This document shows positions 54,633 to 63,651 of a DNA stretch of 64,000 nucleotides, piece by piece; within the stretch, counting starts at the first letter, position 1, and every line of letters starts with the position of its first letter. The position numbers and the translations under genes are program-made. The notes under the pieces were generated by a model. It did not search any database. It was not told the DNA's origin and was given only the letters and a program-made list of their open reading frames with translations. The stretch spans positions 2,941,001 through 3,005,000 of the forward strand of contig NZ_CP042582.1 of NCBI RefSeq assembly GCF_008728835.1, read 5' to 3'. This DNA is from Hypericibacter adhaerens (GTDB lineage: Bacteria; Pseudomonadota; Alphaproteobacteria; Dongiales; Dongiaceae).

Positions 54633-55793
54633 TCAATCCTCCTGCCGGTGCACGTCGTGCACCACGCAGCCGGAGCCTTCCGGGGGCATCTCGATCCAAT
54701 TTTTCTTCTTCAGCGTGGCCTTGGTGTCCTCGTAGCCGCTCTGCCAGTGCTCGCGCATCGAGGTGCCGGAGAATTCGTAATCCTTGGCGTGGCCCTCATA
54801 GGCCTTCTGCTGATAGATGAGCTGGAGGATGACGATCTCGGGCAGGTCCGAGAGTTCCACACGCAGCTTCCTCTCTTCTTCGGAGAGCAGCTCGTCGGGC
54901 ATCTTCTGCAGCGCCTGCCCATAGAGCGTCTTCCATTTGTGGAGACGGCGATAGACGTCGGTGTTGTAGCGGGTGCGCGAGGAGTAGACGATGTCCTTCT
55001 GCCGCGCCATCACGTCCTGGATGTCGCGCGGCATGGTCCCGCGGGCGCTGAAGAGGTCGACCTGGAAGGCCAGGGTGTTGAGCCGGTCCTCCTGGTCCAG
55101 CAGGTATTGCAGCGGCGTGTTCGAGACGATGCCGCCGTCCCAGTAATAGTCGGTGCCGAGCTTGATCATCGGCAGGGCCGGCGGCAAGGCGCCGCTCGCC
55201 ATGATATGCTCCGGCTCGAGGACTTCCTTCTCATTGTCGAAATACATGAAATTGCCGGTCAGCACATTGACGGCGCCGACCGAGAGCCGCGCCCCGTGGT
55301 CGTTGATGAGGTCGAAATCGACCAGCTCCAGCAGGGTCTCCCGCAAGGGCGCGCTGTCGTAATAGCTGGTGGCGTCCTTGGCGCCGGCCGCGGTGAACCA
55401 GGGCCCCGGGAACCGCGGCTCGAAGAAGCCGGGCTGCCCCTGCGCGACGGTCAGGGCCGAGCTGATGCCGTTGCGGATCTTTCGGTAGATGTCGCCATCG
55501 GGCGTGTAATGCCAGATCTTGCGCTCGGTGATGCGCTGCCAGAACATCTTGAGCCGGTCCAGCCGGCGGTCGGGCAGGTTGCCGGCGATGATGGCGGCGT
55601 TGATGGCGCCGATGGAGACGCCGGAGAGCCAGTCCGGCTCGATCCCGGCCTCGTGCAGCGCCTGATAGACGCCCGCCTGGTAGGCACCGAGCGCGCCGCC
55701 GCCCTGCAGCACCAGCGCGATCCGGTCGCACCGTTCCGGGCGCCATCCGCCCGCAATCCTCGCCTTGTGTCTGACCGGCGTCTGGGCGTCCAT
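54633..55793 (-). CDS. Patatin-like phospholipase / lipase with DUF3734 C terminus
   Basis: 386 residues. Patatin domain with LQGGGALGAYQAGV (oxyanion glycines), Ser60 in GVSIG and Asp219 in YYWDGGIV, a full Ser-Asp dyad. The C-terminal 120 residues (about 265-386) match DUF3734. I start at ATG 55793. Divergent from bdhA. Patatin proteins of this type are regularly found beside 3-hydroxybutyrate dehydrogenase in alphaproteobacteria and may attack PHB granules or granule lipids (inference). Confidence 0.9.
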   Translation of the reverse strand: MDAQTPVRHKARIAGGWRPERCDRIALVLQGGGALGAYQAGVYQALHEAGIEPDWLSGVSIGAINAAIIAGNLPDRRLDRLKMFWQRITERKIWHYTPDGDIYRKIRNGISSALTVAQGQPGFFEPRFPGPWFTAAGAKDATSYYDSAPLRETLLELVDFDLINDHGARLSVGAVNVLTGNFMYFDNEKEVLEPEHIMASGALPPALPMIKLGTDYYWDGGIVSNTPLQYLLDQEDRLNTLAFQVDLFSARGTMPRDIQDVMARQKDIVYSSRTRYNTDVYRRLHKWKTLYGQALQKMPDELLSEEERKLRVELSDLPEIVILQLIYQQKAYEGHAKDYEFSGTSMREHWQSGYEDTKATLKKKNWIEMPPEGSGCVVHDVHRQED

Positions 55794-56061
55794 ATCGCGT
55801 ATCTCCGTGCTGGGAGGTGGAACATGCCTGCGGGAGCTTGAATGCAATCGCACAGTAATGCAGCGTGATGACGGGCCGGTGACGTGACAGGTGGCGATCA
55901 AAATACCATCTTTGATTCACCCGGCTGTCAAACATTCGTCGTACTGACGCGACAGTTGATCCTATATGAGAAGGGCCGGTCGGACCGGCATCGGCTCTTG
56001 CTCTCCTCCTCCCGCGGCCCGTCGCCGCAGACCGGCTCGTTTCTGACAGGAATGTAACATC
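55794..56061. promoter_or_regulatory. Divergent promoter region, patatin / bdhA
   Basis: 268 bp. On the minus strand TTGACA (55927-55932) is a perfect -35 but the nearest TATTTT is about 20 bp away. On the plus strand TATATG at 55963 could be the -10 of bdhA. A TGCAATCGCA stretch near 55843 is the kind of TGC-rich sequence a PHB regulator might bind, but this is only a suggestion. Confidence 0.4.
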
Positions 56062-56844
56062 ATGAAGCCTGGAAAGACCGCTCTCGTTACCGGCTCGACC
56101 AGCGGCATCGGCCTCGAGATCGCGCGCGAATTCGCCAAGCAGGGCGCGAACCTGGTCCTCAACGGTTTCGGCAACGCGCAGGAGATCGAGAGCCTGCGCG
56201 CGGGCCTCGCCAAGGAACACGGGATCGAGGTGATCTACAGCCCCGCCGACCTCAGCAAGCCCGCGGAGATCGCGCAGATGATCACGCAGGCCGAGAGCAA
56301 GTTCGGCGGCGTCGACGTGCTGGTGAACAATGCCGGCATCCAGTTCGTCTCGCCGATCGAGGAATTCCCGGTCGAGAAATGGGACGCCATCCTCGCCATC
56401 AACCTCACGGGCGCGTTCCACACCACGCGCCTGGTCGTGCCCCACATGAAGAAGCAGAAGTGGGGCCGCATCATCAACATGTCCTCGGCGCACGGGCTGG
56501 TGGCTTCGCCCTTCAAGGCGGCCTATGTCTCGGCCAAGCACGCCCTCCTCGGCCTGACCAAGACCGTCGCCCTCGAGACCGCCGAGTTCGGCATCACGGT
56601 CAACGCCATCTGCCCCGGCTATGTGATGACCCCGCTGGTCAAGAAGCAGATCCCCGACACGGCCAAGGCCCGCGGCATCTCGGAAGACGCGGTCATCCGC
56701 GACGTGATGCTCGAGCCGCAGCCGACCAAGCGGTTCGTCGAGACCTCCGAGGTGGCCGGCCTCGCCCTCTTCCTCACCACCGATGCCGCCGCCTCGATCA
56801 CTGGTGCCGCCCTGCCGATCGACGGCGGCTGGACCGCCCACTGA
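56062..56844 (+). CDS. bdhA: D-3-hydroxybutyrate dehydrogenase
   Basis: 260 residues. TGSTSGIGLEIA, NNAGIQFVSPIEEFP, catalytic Ser in NMSSAHGLVAS and YVSAK, and the helical QPTKRF...SEV lid region are all characteristic of BdhA rather than general SDRs. Oxidises 3-hydroxybutyrate to acetoacetate with NAD. Followed 19 bp later by acetoacetate decarboxylase. Confidence 0.96.
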   Translation: MKPGKTALVTGSTSGIGLEIAREFAKQGANLVLNGFGNAQEIESLRAGLAKEHGIEVIYSPADLSKPAEIAQMITQAESKFGGVDVLVNNAGIQFVSPIEEFPVEKWDAILAINLTGAFHTTRLVVPHMKKQKWGRIINMSSAHGLVASPFKAAYVSAKHALLGLTKTVALETAEFGITVNAICPGYVMTPLVKKQIPDTAKARGISEDAVIRDVMLEPQPTKRFVETSEVAGLALFLTTDAAASITGAALPIDGGWTAH

Positions 56845-56863
56845 ACCCGGAACGGACCACCCG

Positions 56864-57607
56864 ATGCGCCCCGACGAAGTCCTCAAGCTCGCCTCGATGC
56901 CCGCCGCCGGGCCCAGCTATCCGGCCGGGCCTTATCGCTTCGTCGACCGCGAATATATGGTGATCGAGTACGAGACCGACCCCGACATCGTCCGTGAGCA
57001 GCTGCCGGAGCCGCTCGAGCCGCTGGACCGGCCGCGCGTTCTCTATGAATGGATCCGCATGCCGGACAGCTCCGGCTTCGGCAGCTACACGGAATCCGGC
57101 CTGGTGATCCCCTGCCGGCTCGACGGCGAGGACGTGAATTTCGTCACGCAGATGTATCTGGACGACGATCCGCCGATCGTGGCGGGCCGCGAGATCTGGG
57201 GCTTCCCGAAGAAATACGCCCATCCCAAGCTCGAGATCGTCAAGGACACGCTGACCGGCACGCTCGCCTATGCCGGCCAGCTCGTGGCGATGGGCACCAT
57301 GGGCTACAAGCATGAGAGCATGGCCGGTAACGGCGTGAGGACCACAGCCGCGCTCTCCAAGACCCAGGTCAACCTCAAGATCATCCCCGGCGTCGACGGC
57401 CGGCCGGAGATCTGCCAGCTCGTGGCATACAATCTCACCGAGATCACGGTGAAGGGTTCCTGGATCGGGCCCGCGCGGCTTCACCTGGTGCCGCATGTCA
57501 ATGCGCCGGTCGCGGATTTCCCGGTGCGGCGCGTGATCGGCGCCCATCATTTCATCGCCGATCTCACCCTGCCCTACGGCCGCGTGGTGCACGACTACAC
57601 GGCGTGA
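56864..57607 (+). CDS. adc: Acetoacetate decarboxylase
   Basis: 247 residues. The Schiff-base lysine is Lys116 in REIWGFPKKYAHPKL, matching the FPKK motif of Clostridium Adc. Glu-rich loop YEWIRMPDSSGFGSYTESG is also conserved. Converts acetoacetate to acetone and CO2. Second gene of the bdhA operon, so the cell can dispose of acetoacetate from PHB; a side-chain-related substrate cannot be excluded. Confidence 0.93.
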   Translation: MRPDEVLKLASMPAAGPSYPAGPYRFVDREYMVIEYETDPDIVREQLPEPLEPLDRPRVLYEWIRMPDSSGFGSYTESGLVIPCRLDGEDVNFVTQMYLDDDPPIVAGREIWGFPKKYAHPKLEIVKDTLTGTLAYAGQLVAMGTMGYKHESMAGNGVRTTAALSKTQVNLKIIPGVDGRPEICQLVAYNLTEITVKGSWIGPARLHLVPHVNAPVADFPVRRVIGAHHFIADLTLPYGRVVHDYTA

Positions 57608-57648
57608 CGCGTGAGGTCAGCGAACGGGCTGGTCCTTCAGCGCTCCAT

Positions 57649-57730
57649 CGTCATCCCCGCGAACGCGGGGATCCATCTTGATCCAGGTCGCCAAGCTTCG
57701 AAGTGGATCCCCGCTTTCGCGGGGATGACG
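57649..57730. repeat. Intergenic REP-like inverted repeat, copy B
   Basis: CGTCATCCCCGCGAACGCGG and its inverted partner at 57704-57730 (ending GCGGGGATGACG), each with an internal hairpin, joined by 28 bp. Same class as the element at 1663. Follows the adc stop codon. Confidence 0.75.
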
Positions 57731-57880
57731 TCGAAGTTGTTGTCGCCCGTTTCCCTTCCATTGCCTAATCACTTAGCAATCCGCATTCCATCCACAGAGT
57801 TCAGGAAATCCATCACAACGGCGTAACAGTCGGCTGCTGAAATCCGACGGCGACACTCCGGCATCATCAGGAGCCACGCC

Positions 57881-59503
57881 ATGACCCAAATCGCCGCTCC
57901 CCATTCGACATCCGGCGCCCACAGCTTCGACAAGCCGAAGCTCGACGCTGCCGTCAATCCCGCAACGCTGATCATCTTCGTGGGGCTGCTCGCCGTCGGC
58001 CTCGTCTTCACCGCCTACAGCATCTATTCCGACATGGACGACGCGCAGGTCCATGTCCGGACCTTCCTTCCCTTCTTCCTTCTCGGCATCGCCCTTCTGG
58101 TGGCGCTGGGCTTCGAGTTCGTTAATGGATTTCACGACACGGCCAATGCCGTGGCGACGGTTATCTATACCCATTCCCTGCCGCCGCATTTCGCGGTCGT
58201 CTGGTCGGGCGTCTTCAATTTTCTCGGCGTCATGTTCTCAACGGGCGCCGTCGCCTTCGGCATCATCTCGCTGCTGCCGGTCGAGCTGATCCTGCAGGTC
58301 GGCTCCGATGCGGGCTTCGCCATGGTGTTCGCCCTGCTGATCGCGGCCATCCTCTGGAATGTCGGCACCTGGTATCTGGGCCTGCCGGCCTCGAGCTCGC
58401 ACACGCTGATCGGCTCGATCATCGGCGTCGGCCTCGCCAACCAGCTGATGGCGCCCACCGGCCACTCGACCAGCGGCGTCGATTGGAGCCAGGCGGTCAA
58501 AATCGGCTATTCGCTGCTGCTCTCGCCGCTCGTGGGCTTCCTCTGCGCGGCCTTGCTGCTGGTCCTGGTCAAGGCGCTGGTGAAGAAGCCGGAGCTCTAC
58601 AAGGCGCCCAAGGGCAAGCAGCCCCCGCCCTGGTGGATCCGCGGCCTGCTGGTCCTCACCTGCACCGGCGTGAGCTTCGCCCATGGCTCGAACGACGGGC
58701 AGAAGGGCATGGGCCTCATCATGCTGATCCTGATCGGCACGGTGCCGACCGCCTACGCCCTCAACCGGGCCATCCCCAACGACCAGGTGACCCAGTTCGA
58801 GGCCCTGGCGCAGGTGACCCAGGGCTCATTGACCAGCTACGCCAACGGCGTGCCCGCCCCGGCCGATATCCGGGAAGGCGTCGCCGCCTATGTGCGCTCG
58901 CACACGCTGGCGCCGGAGACGGTGTCGTCGCTGCAGCAGCTCATGGGAGAGATCTCCACCCAGATCAGCCATTACGGCAGCCTGCGCGCGGTTCCCTCCG
59001 AAGCGGTGCAGAACGTCCGCAACGACATGTATCTGGCATCGGAGGCCATCCGGCTGCTGCTCAAGGCCGACGATCCGAAGTTCGACGAGACCACCGCCAA
59101 GAACCTGACGGCCTTCCGCAAGTCGCTCGACAACTCGACCAAGTTCATCCCGCTCTGGGTCAAGATCGCGGTCGCGATCGCGCTCGGCCTCGGGACCATG
59201 ATCGGCTGGCGGCGCATCGTCGTGACGGTCGGCGAGAAGATCGGCAAGACCCACCTGACCTACGCGCAGGGCGGCGCCGCCGAACTGGTGGCGATGGGCA
59301 CCATCGCCGCGGCCGACATGTACGGCCTGCCGGTCTCGACCACCCATGTGCTGTCCTCCGGCGTGGCCGGCACCATGGCGGCCAACAAGTCCGGGCTGCA
59401 ATGGTCGACCGTCCGCAACCTCGCCATGGCCTGGGTGTTCACGCTGCCCGCCGCCATGATGCTGTCGGGCGGCCTCTACTTCGTCTTCCGCCTGCTGTTC
59501 TGA
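57881..59503 (+). CDS. pitA: Inorganic phosphate transporter, Pit family
   Basis: 540 residues, about ten membrane segments in two homologous halves. The Pit signatures are GFEFVNGFHDTANAVATVI (first half) and SFAHGSNDGQKGMG (second half), each with the GANDxxN-like phosphate-site plan. A long soluble loop (about residues 300-410) separates the halves, somewhat longer than in E. coli PitA. Low-affinity symport of metal-phosphate with protons. The CorA-like gene follows 20 bp later. Confidence 0.94.
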   Translation: MTQIAAPHSTSGAHSFDKPKLDAAVNPATLIIFVGLLAVGLVFTAYSIYSDMDDAQVHVRTFLPFFLLGIALLVALGFEFVNGFHDTANAVATVIYTHSLPPHFAVVWSGVFNFLGVMFSTGAVAFGIISLLPVELILQVGSDAGFAMVFALLIAAILWNVGTWYLGLPASSSHTLIGSIIGVGLANQLMAPTGHSTSGVDWSQAVKIGYSLLLSPLVGFLCAALLLVLVKALVKKPELYKAPKGKQPPPWWIRGLLVLTCTGVSFAHGSNDGQKGMGLIMLILIGTVPTAYALNRAIPNDQVTQFEALAQVTQGSLTSYANGVPAPADIREGVAAYVRSHTLAPETVSSLQQLMGEISTQISHYGSLRAVPSEAVQNVRNDMYLASEAIRLLLKADDPKFDETTAKNLTAFRKSLDNSTKFIPLWVKIAVAIALGLGTMIGWRRIVVTVGEKIGKTHLTYAQGGAAELVAMGTIAAADMYGLPVSTTHVLSSGVAGTMAANKSGLQWSTVRNLAMAWVFTLPAAMMLSGGLYFVFRLLF

Positions 59504-59523
59504 TCCGGCGGGAGCGACCCCGC

Positions 59524-60567
59524 ATGCCACCCGTGCAGGCCCTCTTCTGGCTGCAAGCCGAGAAGAGGGCCTTGCCGGGTCTGGTCTGGGCCTGGCGCTT
59601 CGGGCCGACCGGAGCGCCGGCCCCTCTCGCCCCCGACCAGCCGATCGATCTCGACGCCGCGCCGAGCGACTGGTTCTGGCTCCATTTCGATCTGCTCGAC
59701 ATGCGGGCGCATGGCTGGCTGACGCACGCGCCCTATCTGCCGGATTCCGCCCGTCTCATGCTGCTCTCCGCCCAGGAGCACCCGGCCCTTCAGGCCAAGG
59801 ACGGCGTGCTGGCCGGCGCCCTTCCCGACATCGTCCGCGAGATGGACGACCGGTCCGAGCAATCGAGCCATCTGCGCTTCGTCCTGACCCACAACGCGCT
59901 CGTCACGGGCGGGCGGCATGTGCTGCAGGCGACGCTCGAGCTGCAGAAAGCCATCGAGCAGGGCCAGGCGATGGCGGCGCCCGGCGCGCTGCTGCAGTCG
60001 ATCGTCGATCAGATCGCGGCCGACATCGGTGGGCGCCTGCATATCCTGTCGGACGGTTTCGACAAGATCGAGGATCGCCTTCTCGTCGAGAACACCGCCA
60101 TCGACAATCTGGGACTGGCGCGACAGCGCCGCCACCTGGTGCGCGTGCATCGCCGCCTCGCCGGCCTCTGCGCGCTCCTCGAGCGTACCGATCCGGCCTC
60201 CGGCCTGGAACAGGCGGTCGCGCGGCAACGCATCGACATACAGCACTGCCTGCACCGCTTCTCGTCGCTGGATCACGAAGCGATGGCGATGCTCGAGCGG
60301 GGACGGCTGCTGCAGGACGAGATCGCGACCCGGCTCGCGACCGAGACCAACCGCCATCTGCATGCGTTGTCGATCCTGACCGCGCTGCTTCTGCCGCCTT
60401 CGCTCGTCTTCGGCATTTTCGGCATGAATGTCGGCGGTCTGCCGCTGGGCCAGACCCATTTCGGGATCGTGATCACCCTCGCCCTGGCCGCGATCTCGGC
60501 GGGTCTCGCGTTCGGCTCGCTGCGCCGGCTCACGCGATTTCTCAAGCGCCGCGGCGTCGTGAAATGA
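59524..60567 (+). CDS. zntB: CorA/ZntB-family divalent cation transporter
   Basis: 347 residues. Large N-terminal cytoplasmic domain, long helix, and two C-terminal membrane segments with the pore-mouth GMN in FGIFGMNVGGLPL. The N terminus (ALFWLQAEK, WAWRF, LDAAPSDWFWLHFDL) resembles ZntB more than CorA, though metal choice cannot be told from sequence. Co-oriented with pit, which transports metal-phosphate complexes. Confidence 0.85.
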   Translation: MPPVQALFWLQAEKRALPGLVWAWRFGPTGAPAPLAPDQPIDLDAAPSDWFWLHFDLLDMRAHGWLTHAPYLPDSARLMLLSAQEHPALQAKDGVLAGALPDIVREMDDRSEQSSHLRFVLTHNALVTGGRHVLQATLELQKAIEQGQAMAAPGALLQSIVDQIAADIGGRLHILSDGFDKIEDRLLVENTAIDNLGLARQRRHLVRVHRRLAGLCALLERTDPASGLEQAVARQRIDIQHCLHRFSSLDHEAMAMLERGRLLQDEIATRLATETNRHLHALSILTALLLPPSLVFGIFGMNVGGLPLGQTHFGIVITLALAAISAGLAFGSLRRLTRFLKRRGVVK

Positions 60568-60981
60568 AGGAAGGAAGGAAAGGCCGGCCCCTTCCACCGG
60601 CCAGGGACGCCGATGGGAGGGTACCGGCACTCGAGTGATCGCCGTCTGGCGGGTTCCGCGATGTGGGGGGAACGCCACGAAACCTGAGCTTCGCTGAACG
60701 CCGCTCGGCCGGGCTCGAAAGCCCGGCCTCGCCTGGACGGCGCTGCGTGGCGTTGCCGCATGACGTTACCTCGGGCGGGGCCGAAGGCTTTGTCGCGTGG
60801 CGTTGCCGCGCACAGGCCGTCCTAGCCCGACGGCACCGTGTGAGGGGGTCTATGAAGCAGCGGGGGGCTGGAATCCAGGCCGCAAACGGACAGCTAAACC
60901 TAAGAAGCGGGTCTTATCCGACCGTATAGGGGCGGCGCCGTGCCTGCGAAAATGCCGGCGGTTCGCGGGCCCGCGGCCGTG
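60568..60981. other. Gene-free stretch between zntB-like gene and ligD
   Basis: 414 bp between convergent genes. It contains an 8-bp hairpin GGCCGGGC/GCCCGGCC (60707-60728) that may be a terminator for the plus-strand unit, and a 15-base direct repeat GCGTGGCGTTGCCGC at 60745 and 60795. No recognisable protein. Confidence 0.5.
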
Positions 60982-63651
60982 TCAGCGCGAAGTCTTCAAC
61001 GCGCTCAAGGTCTTCGCACCCAGGCTCTGCCGGATGTCGAAGAACCCTTCCCACGGATCGCGCGGCAACGCCGCCAACCGGTCCCGGATGTTGCCCAGCC
61101 GATAACGATCGGACCGGAGCCGGGCGTTCAGTTCCCGCCAGTCGAGCGGCGCCGAGATCGGCGCGCCCGCCCGCGCCCGGGTTGAGTACGGCGCCACCGC
61201 CGTGGAGCCGCGATCGTTGCGCAGATAGTCGATGAAGATCTTGCCGCCGCGCGCGGCCTTGGACGATTTGGCCAGATAGAGCGCGGGCTTGTCCGCGGCC
61301 ATGCTGAAGGCGATCGCCTGGGTCAGGCGCTTGACCGGCTCCCAGGCGACGGCCGGCCGCAGCGGCGCCACCACATGGAGGCCTTTGCCGCCCGTGGTCT
61401 TGACGAAGCTCTCGAGTTTCAGCTCCTGCAGACGGTCGCGGACTTCCTTCGCCGCCGCGATCACGTCGGGCCACTCGACCTTCGGATCCGGATCGAGGTC
61501 GAAGATGATGCGGTCGGCCTTGTCGACATCGTCGGCCGAAGCGCCCCAGGGATGGATCTCCAGCACGCCGAACTGCACCAGCGCGATCAGCCCGCGCTCA
61601 TCCTCGATCGAGACATAGCTTTCGCGCGCCCCCTCCTTGCTCTTGACCGAGAAGGGCTTGATCGCGTCCGGCATGCCCGCGGAGAGATGCTTCTGGAAGA
61701 AGCAGGTCCCGCTGGCCCCGTCCGGGCAGCGGACGATCGCCAGCGGCCGGTGCTTGACGTGCGGCATGATCCGGTCGGCGACATCGACATAGTATTGGGC
61801 GAGATCGAGCTTGCTGATCGCCGGCTCTTCGTAGAGAAGACGCCCGGGATGAGTGAGCCGCACGCCATGGAAATCCTGCTCGCCCTTCGCACCCGATTCC
61901 GCTTTGCCGGCGGCTGTCGCCTTGCGTTTGCGGCTGGCCGCGACGGTGGGCTTTTCCGGTTCCGCCGGCCCCGGGCTCCTGCTTGCGCGTCGCATCACCT
62001 TCTCCCGCGTAATCTCGCTGGCCGGCTTGTCTTCCCGCAAGCCCAGGAAGGAGGCCTGACGGACGAGCCCGTCCCGGGTCCAGGTGGCGAACTCGGTTTC
62101 GCACACCAGGCTCGGCTCGACATAAGTCACGCCGCGTCGGGCTGCGGCGGGGATCGCCGCGAAGGGCGGCTCGTCTTGGCGGATCGGTTCGAGCCTGCGC
62201 CGCAGCGCGAGCGATTGCGCCCGGCCGAAGCCGGTGCCGACCCGGCCAGCATAGCGGAGACGGCCGCCGTCGCCATAGCCCAGGAGCAGCGCGCCGACGC
62301 CGGGCCGTCCCTTGGCCGGGCGGGTGAAGCCGCCGATGACGAACTCCTGGCGCTCGCGGCATTTGGACTTGAGCCAGCCCGTGCCGCGGCCGGAGCGGTA
62401 CGGATCCTGGGCGCGCTTCGAGACCACGCCTTCCAGCGCCAGCTCGCAGGCATGGCGATAGATCTCGCCGCCATCGCGATCGAAATGCTGGCTGAACCGC
62501 AGGACGCCGCGTTCGGTGGCGCCGAGCAGCCCGAGAAGCCTGGCTTTGCGTTCGAGAAGCGGCAACGCGCGCAGATCCTGGCCGTCGAGATAGAGCAGAT
62601 CGAACAGAACGAAGGCGAGCTCGCCTTGCTCGTCACCGGAGAGGATGGCCTGCAGCTGGCCGAAATTGGAGAGCCCGTCGGCCTCGAACGCCACGATCTC
62701 GCCGTCGAGCAGCGCCGTCTTCGCGGGCAAGGCCCCGACCGCTTTCGCGATGGCGGGAAAGCGCTTGCACCAATCGAGCCCGCGCCTTGTCAGAAGCGAG
62801 ACCTTGCCGCCATCGAGCCGCGCCTGGATGCGGTAGCCGTCGAGCTTGATCTCATGCACCCAGCCTTCGCCCGCGGGCGGCGCCCCGACACGGGTGGCGA
62901 GCTGCGGCTCGACGAAATCCGGCAGCCTGCCGCGCTTGCCGGCGGCCTTGACCGTCTTCGCAGGAGACGGCTTCGGCCTCGCCGCCTTCGCGGCATCTCG
63001 GCCGTCGGCGCCCGCATCGCCCCGGTTGCTGTGCCAGACCGATGAGCCGCGGGCGATCTCCTCCATGCTGCGGCCGGAGCGCACGCTGCGATCCGCCTCC
63101 TCGAGGAGGGCGCCGCCGTCACCGGGCTTCGCTTCGCCGTCGCGCCCCTTGATCAGGAGCCAGTTGTCGTGCTTGTCGCGCGGCGAGCGGCGGCGCATCC
63201 GCACCAGGTTCCATTCGCCCTTGAGCCGCTCCCCCTCCAGGCGGAACTTGAGCCGGCCCGCCCGCATCATGGCGTCGGGGTCGCCCAGCGGTTCCCAGCT
63301 CCCCTCGTCCCAGAGCATGACGGTGCCGCCGCCATATTGCGGCTTGGGAATGGTCCCCTCGAAGTCGCCATAGGCCAGCGGATGATCCTCGACATGCACC
63401 GCCAGGCGCTTGTCGGCGGGATCGAGGCTGGGACCGCGCGTCACCGCCCAGCTCTTGAGGACGCCGTCCATCTCCAGCCGAAAGTCGTAATGCAGCCGGC
63501 GCGCTGCATGCTTCTGGATCAGATAGCGGCGACCCCCGCTTCGTCCCTGGGCGCCGCGCGGTTCGGGCGTGGCCTCGAAATCCCGCTTGGCCCGATAGCG
63601 CGCCAGCGATTTGTCCCGGGGAGCCGCCTTCCGCCGCCGCCCTGCCCTCAT
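60982..63651 (-). CDS. ligD: Multifunctional NHEJ DNA ligase LigD (PE-Lig-Pol)
   Basis: 889 residues with three domains in the order phosphoesterase (about 35-190: HYDFRLEMDG, HDNWLLIKGRD), ATP-dependent ligase (about 245-540; adenylated Lys269 in EIKLDGYRI) and primase-polymerase (about 600-880; metal site IIFDLDPDP). Repairs double-strand breaks together with Ku. Start overlaps the Ku stop (ATGA), so the two are translationally coupled. Lys/Ala-rich linkers separate the domains. Confidence 0.96.
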   Translation of the reverse strand: MRAGRRRKAAPRDKSLARYRAKRDFEATPEPRGAQGRSGGRRYLIQKHAARRLHYDFRLEMDGVLKSWAVTRGPSLDPADKRLAVHVEDHPLAYGDFEGTIPKPQYGGGTVMLWDEGSWEPLGDPDAMMRAGRLKFRLEGERLKGEWNLVRMRRRSPRDKHDNWLLIKGRDGEAKPGDGGALLEEADRSVRSGRSMEEIARGSSVWHSNRGDAGADGRDAAKAARPKPSPAKTVKAAGKRGRLPDFVEPQLATRVGAPPAGEGWVHEIKLDGYRIQARLDGGKVSLLTRRGLDWCKRFPAIAKAVGALPAKTALLDGEIVAFEADGLSNFGQLQAILSGDEQGELAFVLFDLLYLDGQDLRALPLLERKARLLGLLGATERGVLRFSQHFDRDGGEIYRHACELALEGVVSKRAQDPYRSGRGTGWLKSKCRERQEFVIGGFTRPAKGRPGVGALLLGYGDGGRLRYAGRVGTGFGRAQSLALRRRLEPIRQDEPPFAAIPAAARRGVTYVEPSLVCETEFATWTRDGLVRQASFLGLREDKPASEITREKVMRRASRSPGPAEPEKPTVAASRKRKATAAGKAESGAKGEQDFHGVRLTHPGRLLYEEPAISKLDLAQYYVDVADRIMPHVKHRPLAIVRCPDGASGTCFFQKHLSAGMPDAIKPFSVKSKEGARESYVSIEDERGLIALVQFGVLEIHPWGASADDVDKADRIIFDLDPDPKVEWPDVIAAAKEVRDRLQELKLESFVKTTGGKGLHVVAPLRPAVAWEPVKRLTQAIAFSMAADKPALYLAKSSKAARGGKIFIDYLRNDRGSTAVAPYSTRARAGAPISAPLDWRELNARLRSDRYRLGNIRDRLAALPRDPWEGFFDIRQSLGAKTLSALKTSR

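Noticed and set aside
57812-57829. Possible Pho box in the pit leader (minus strand CTGTTAC-GCCG-TTGTGAT)
   Set aside because: Only a partial match to the two CTGTCAT half-sites and in the opposite orientation; too weak to report.
60663-60929. Plus-strand open frame of 88 codons in the gap before ligD
   Set aside because: No recognisable motif or convincing ribosome-binding site; contains the direct repeat and hairpin.
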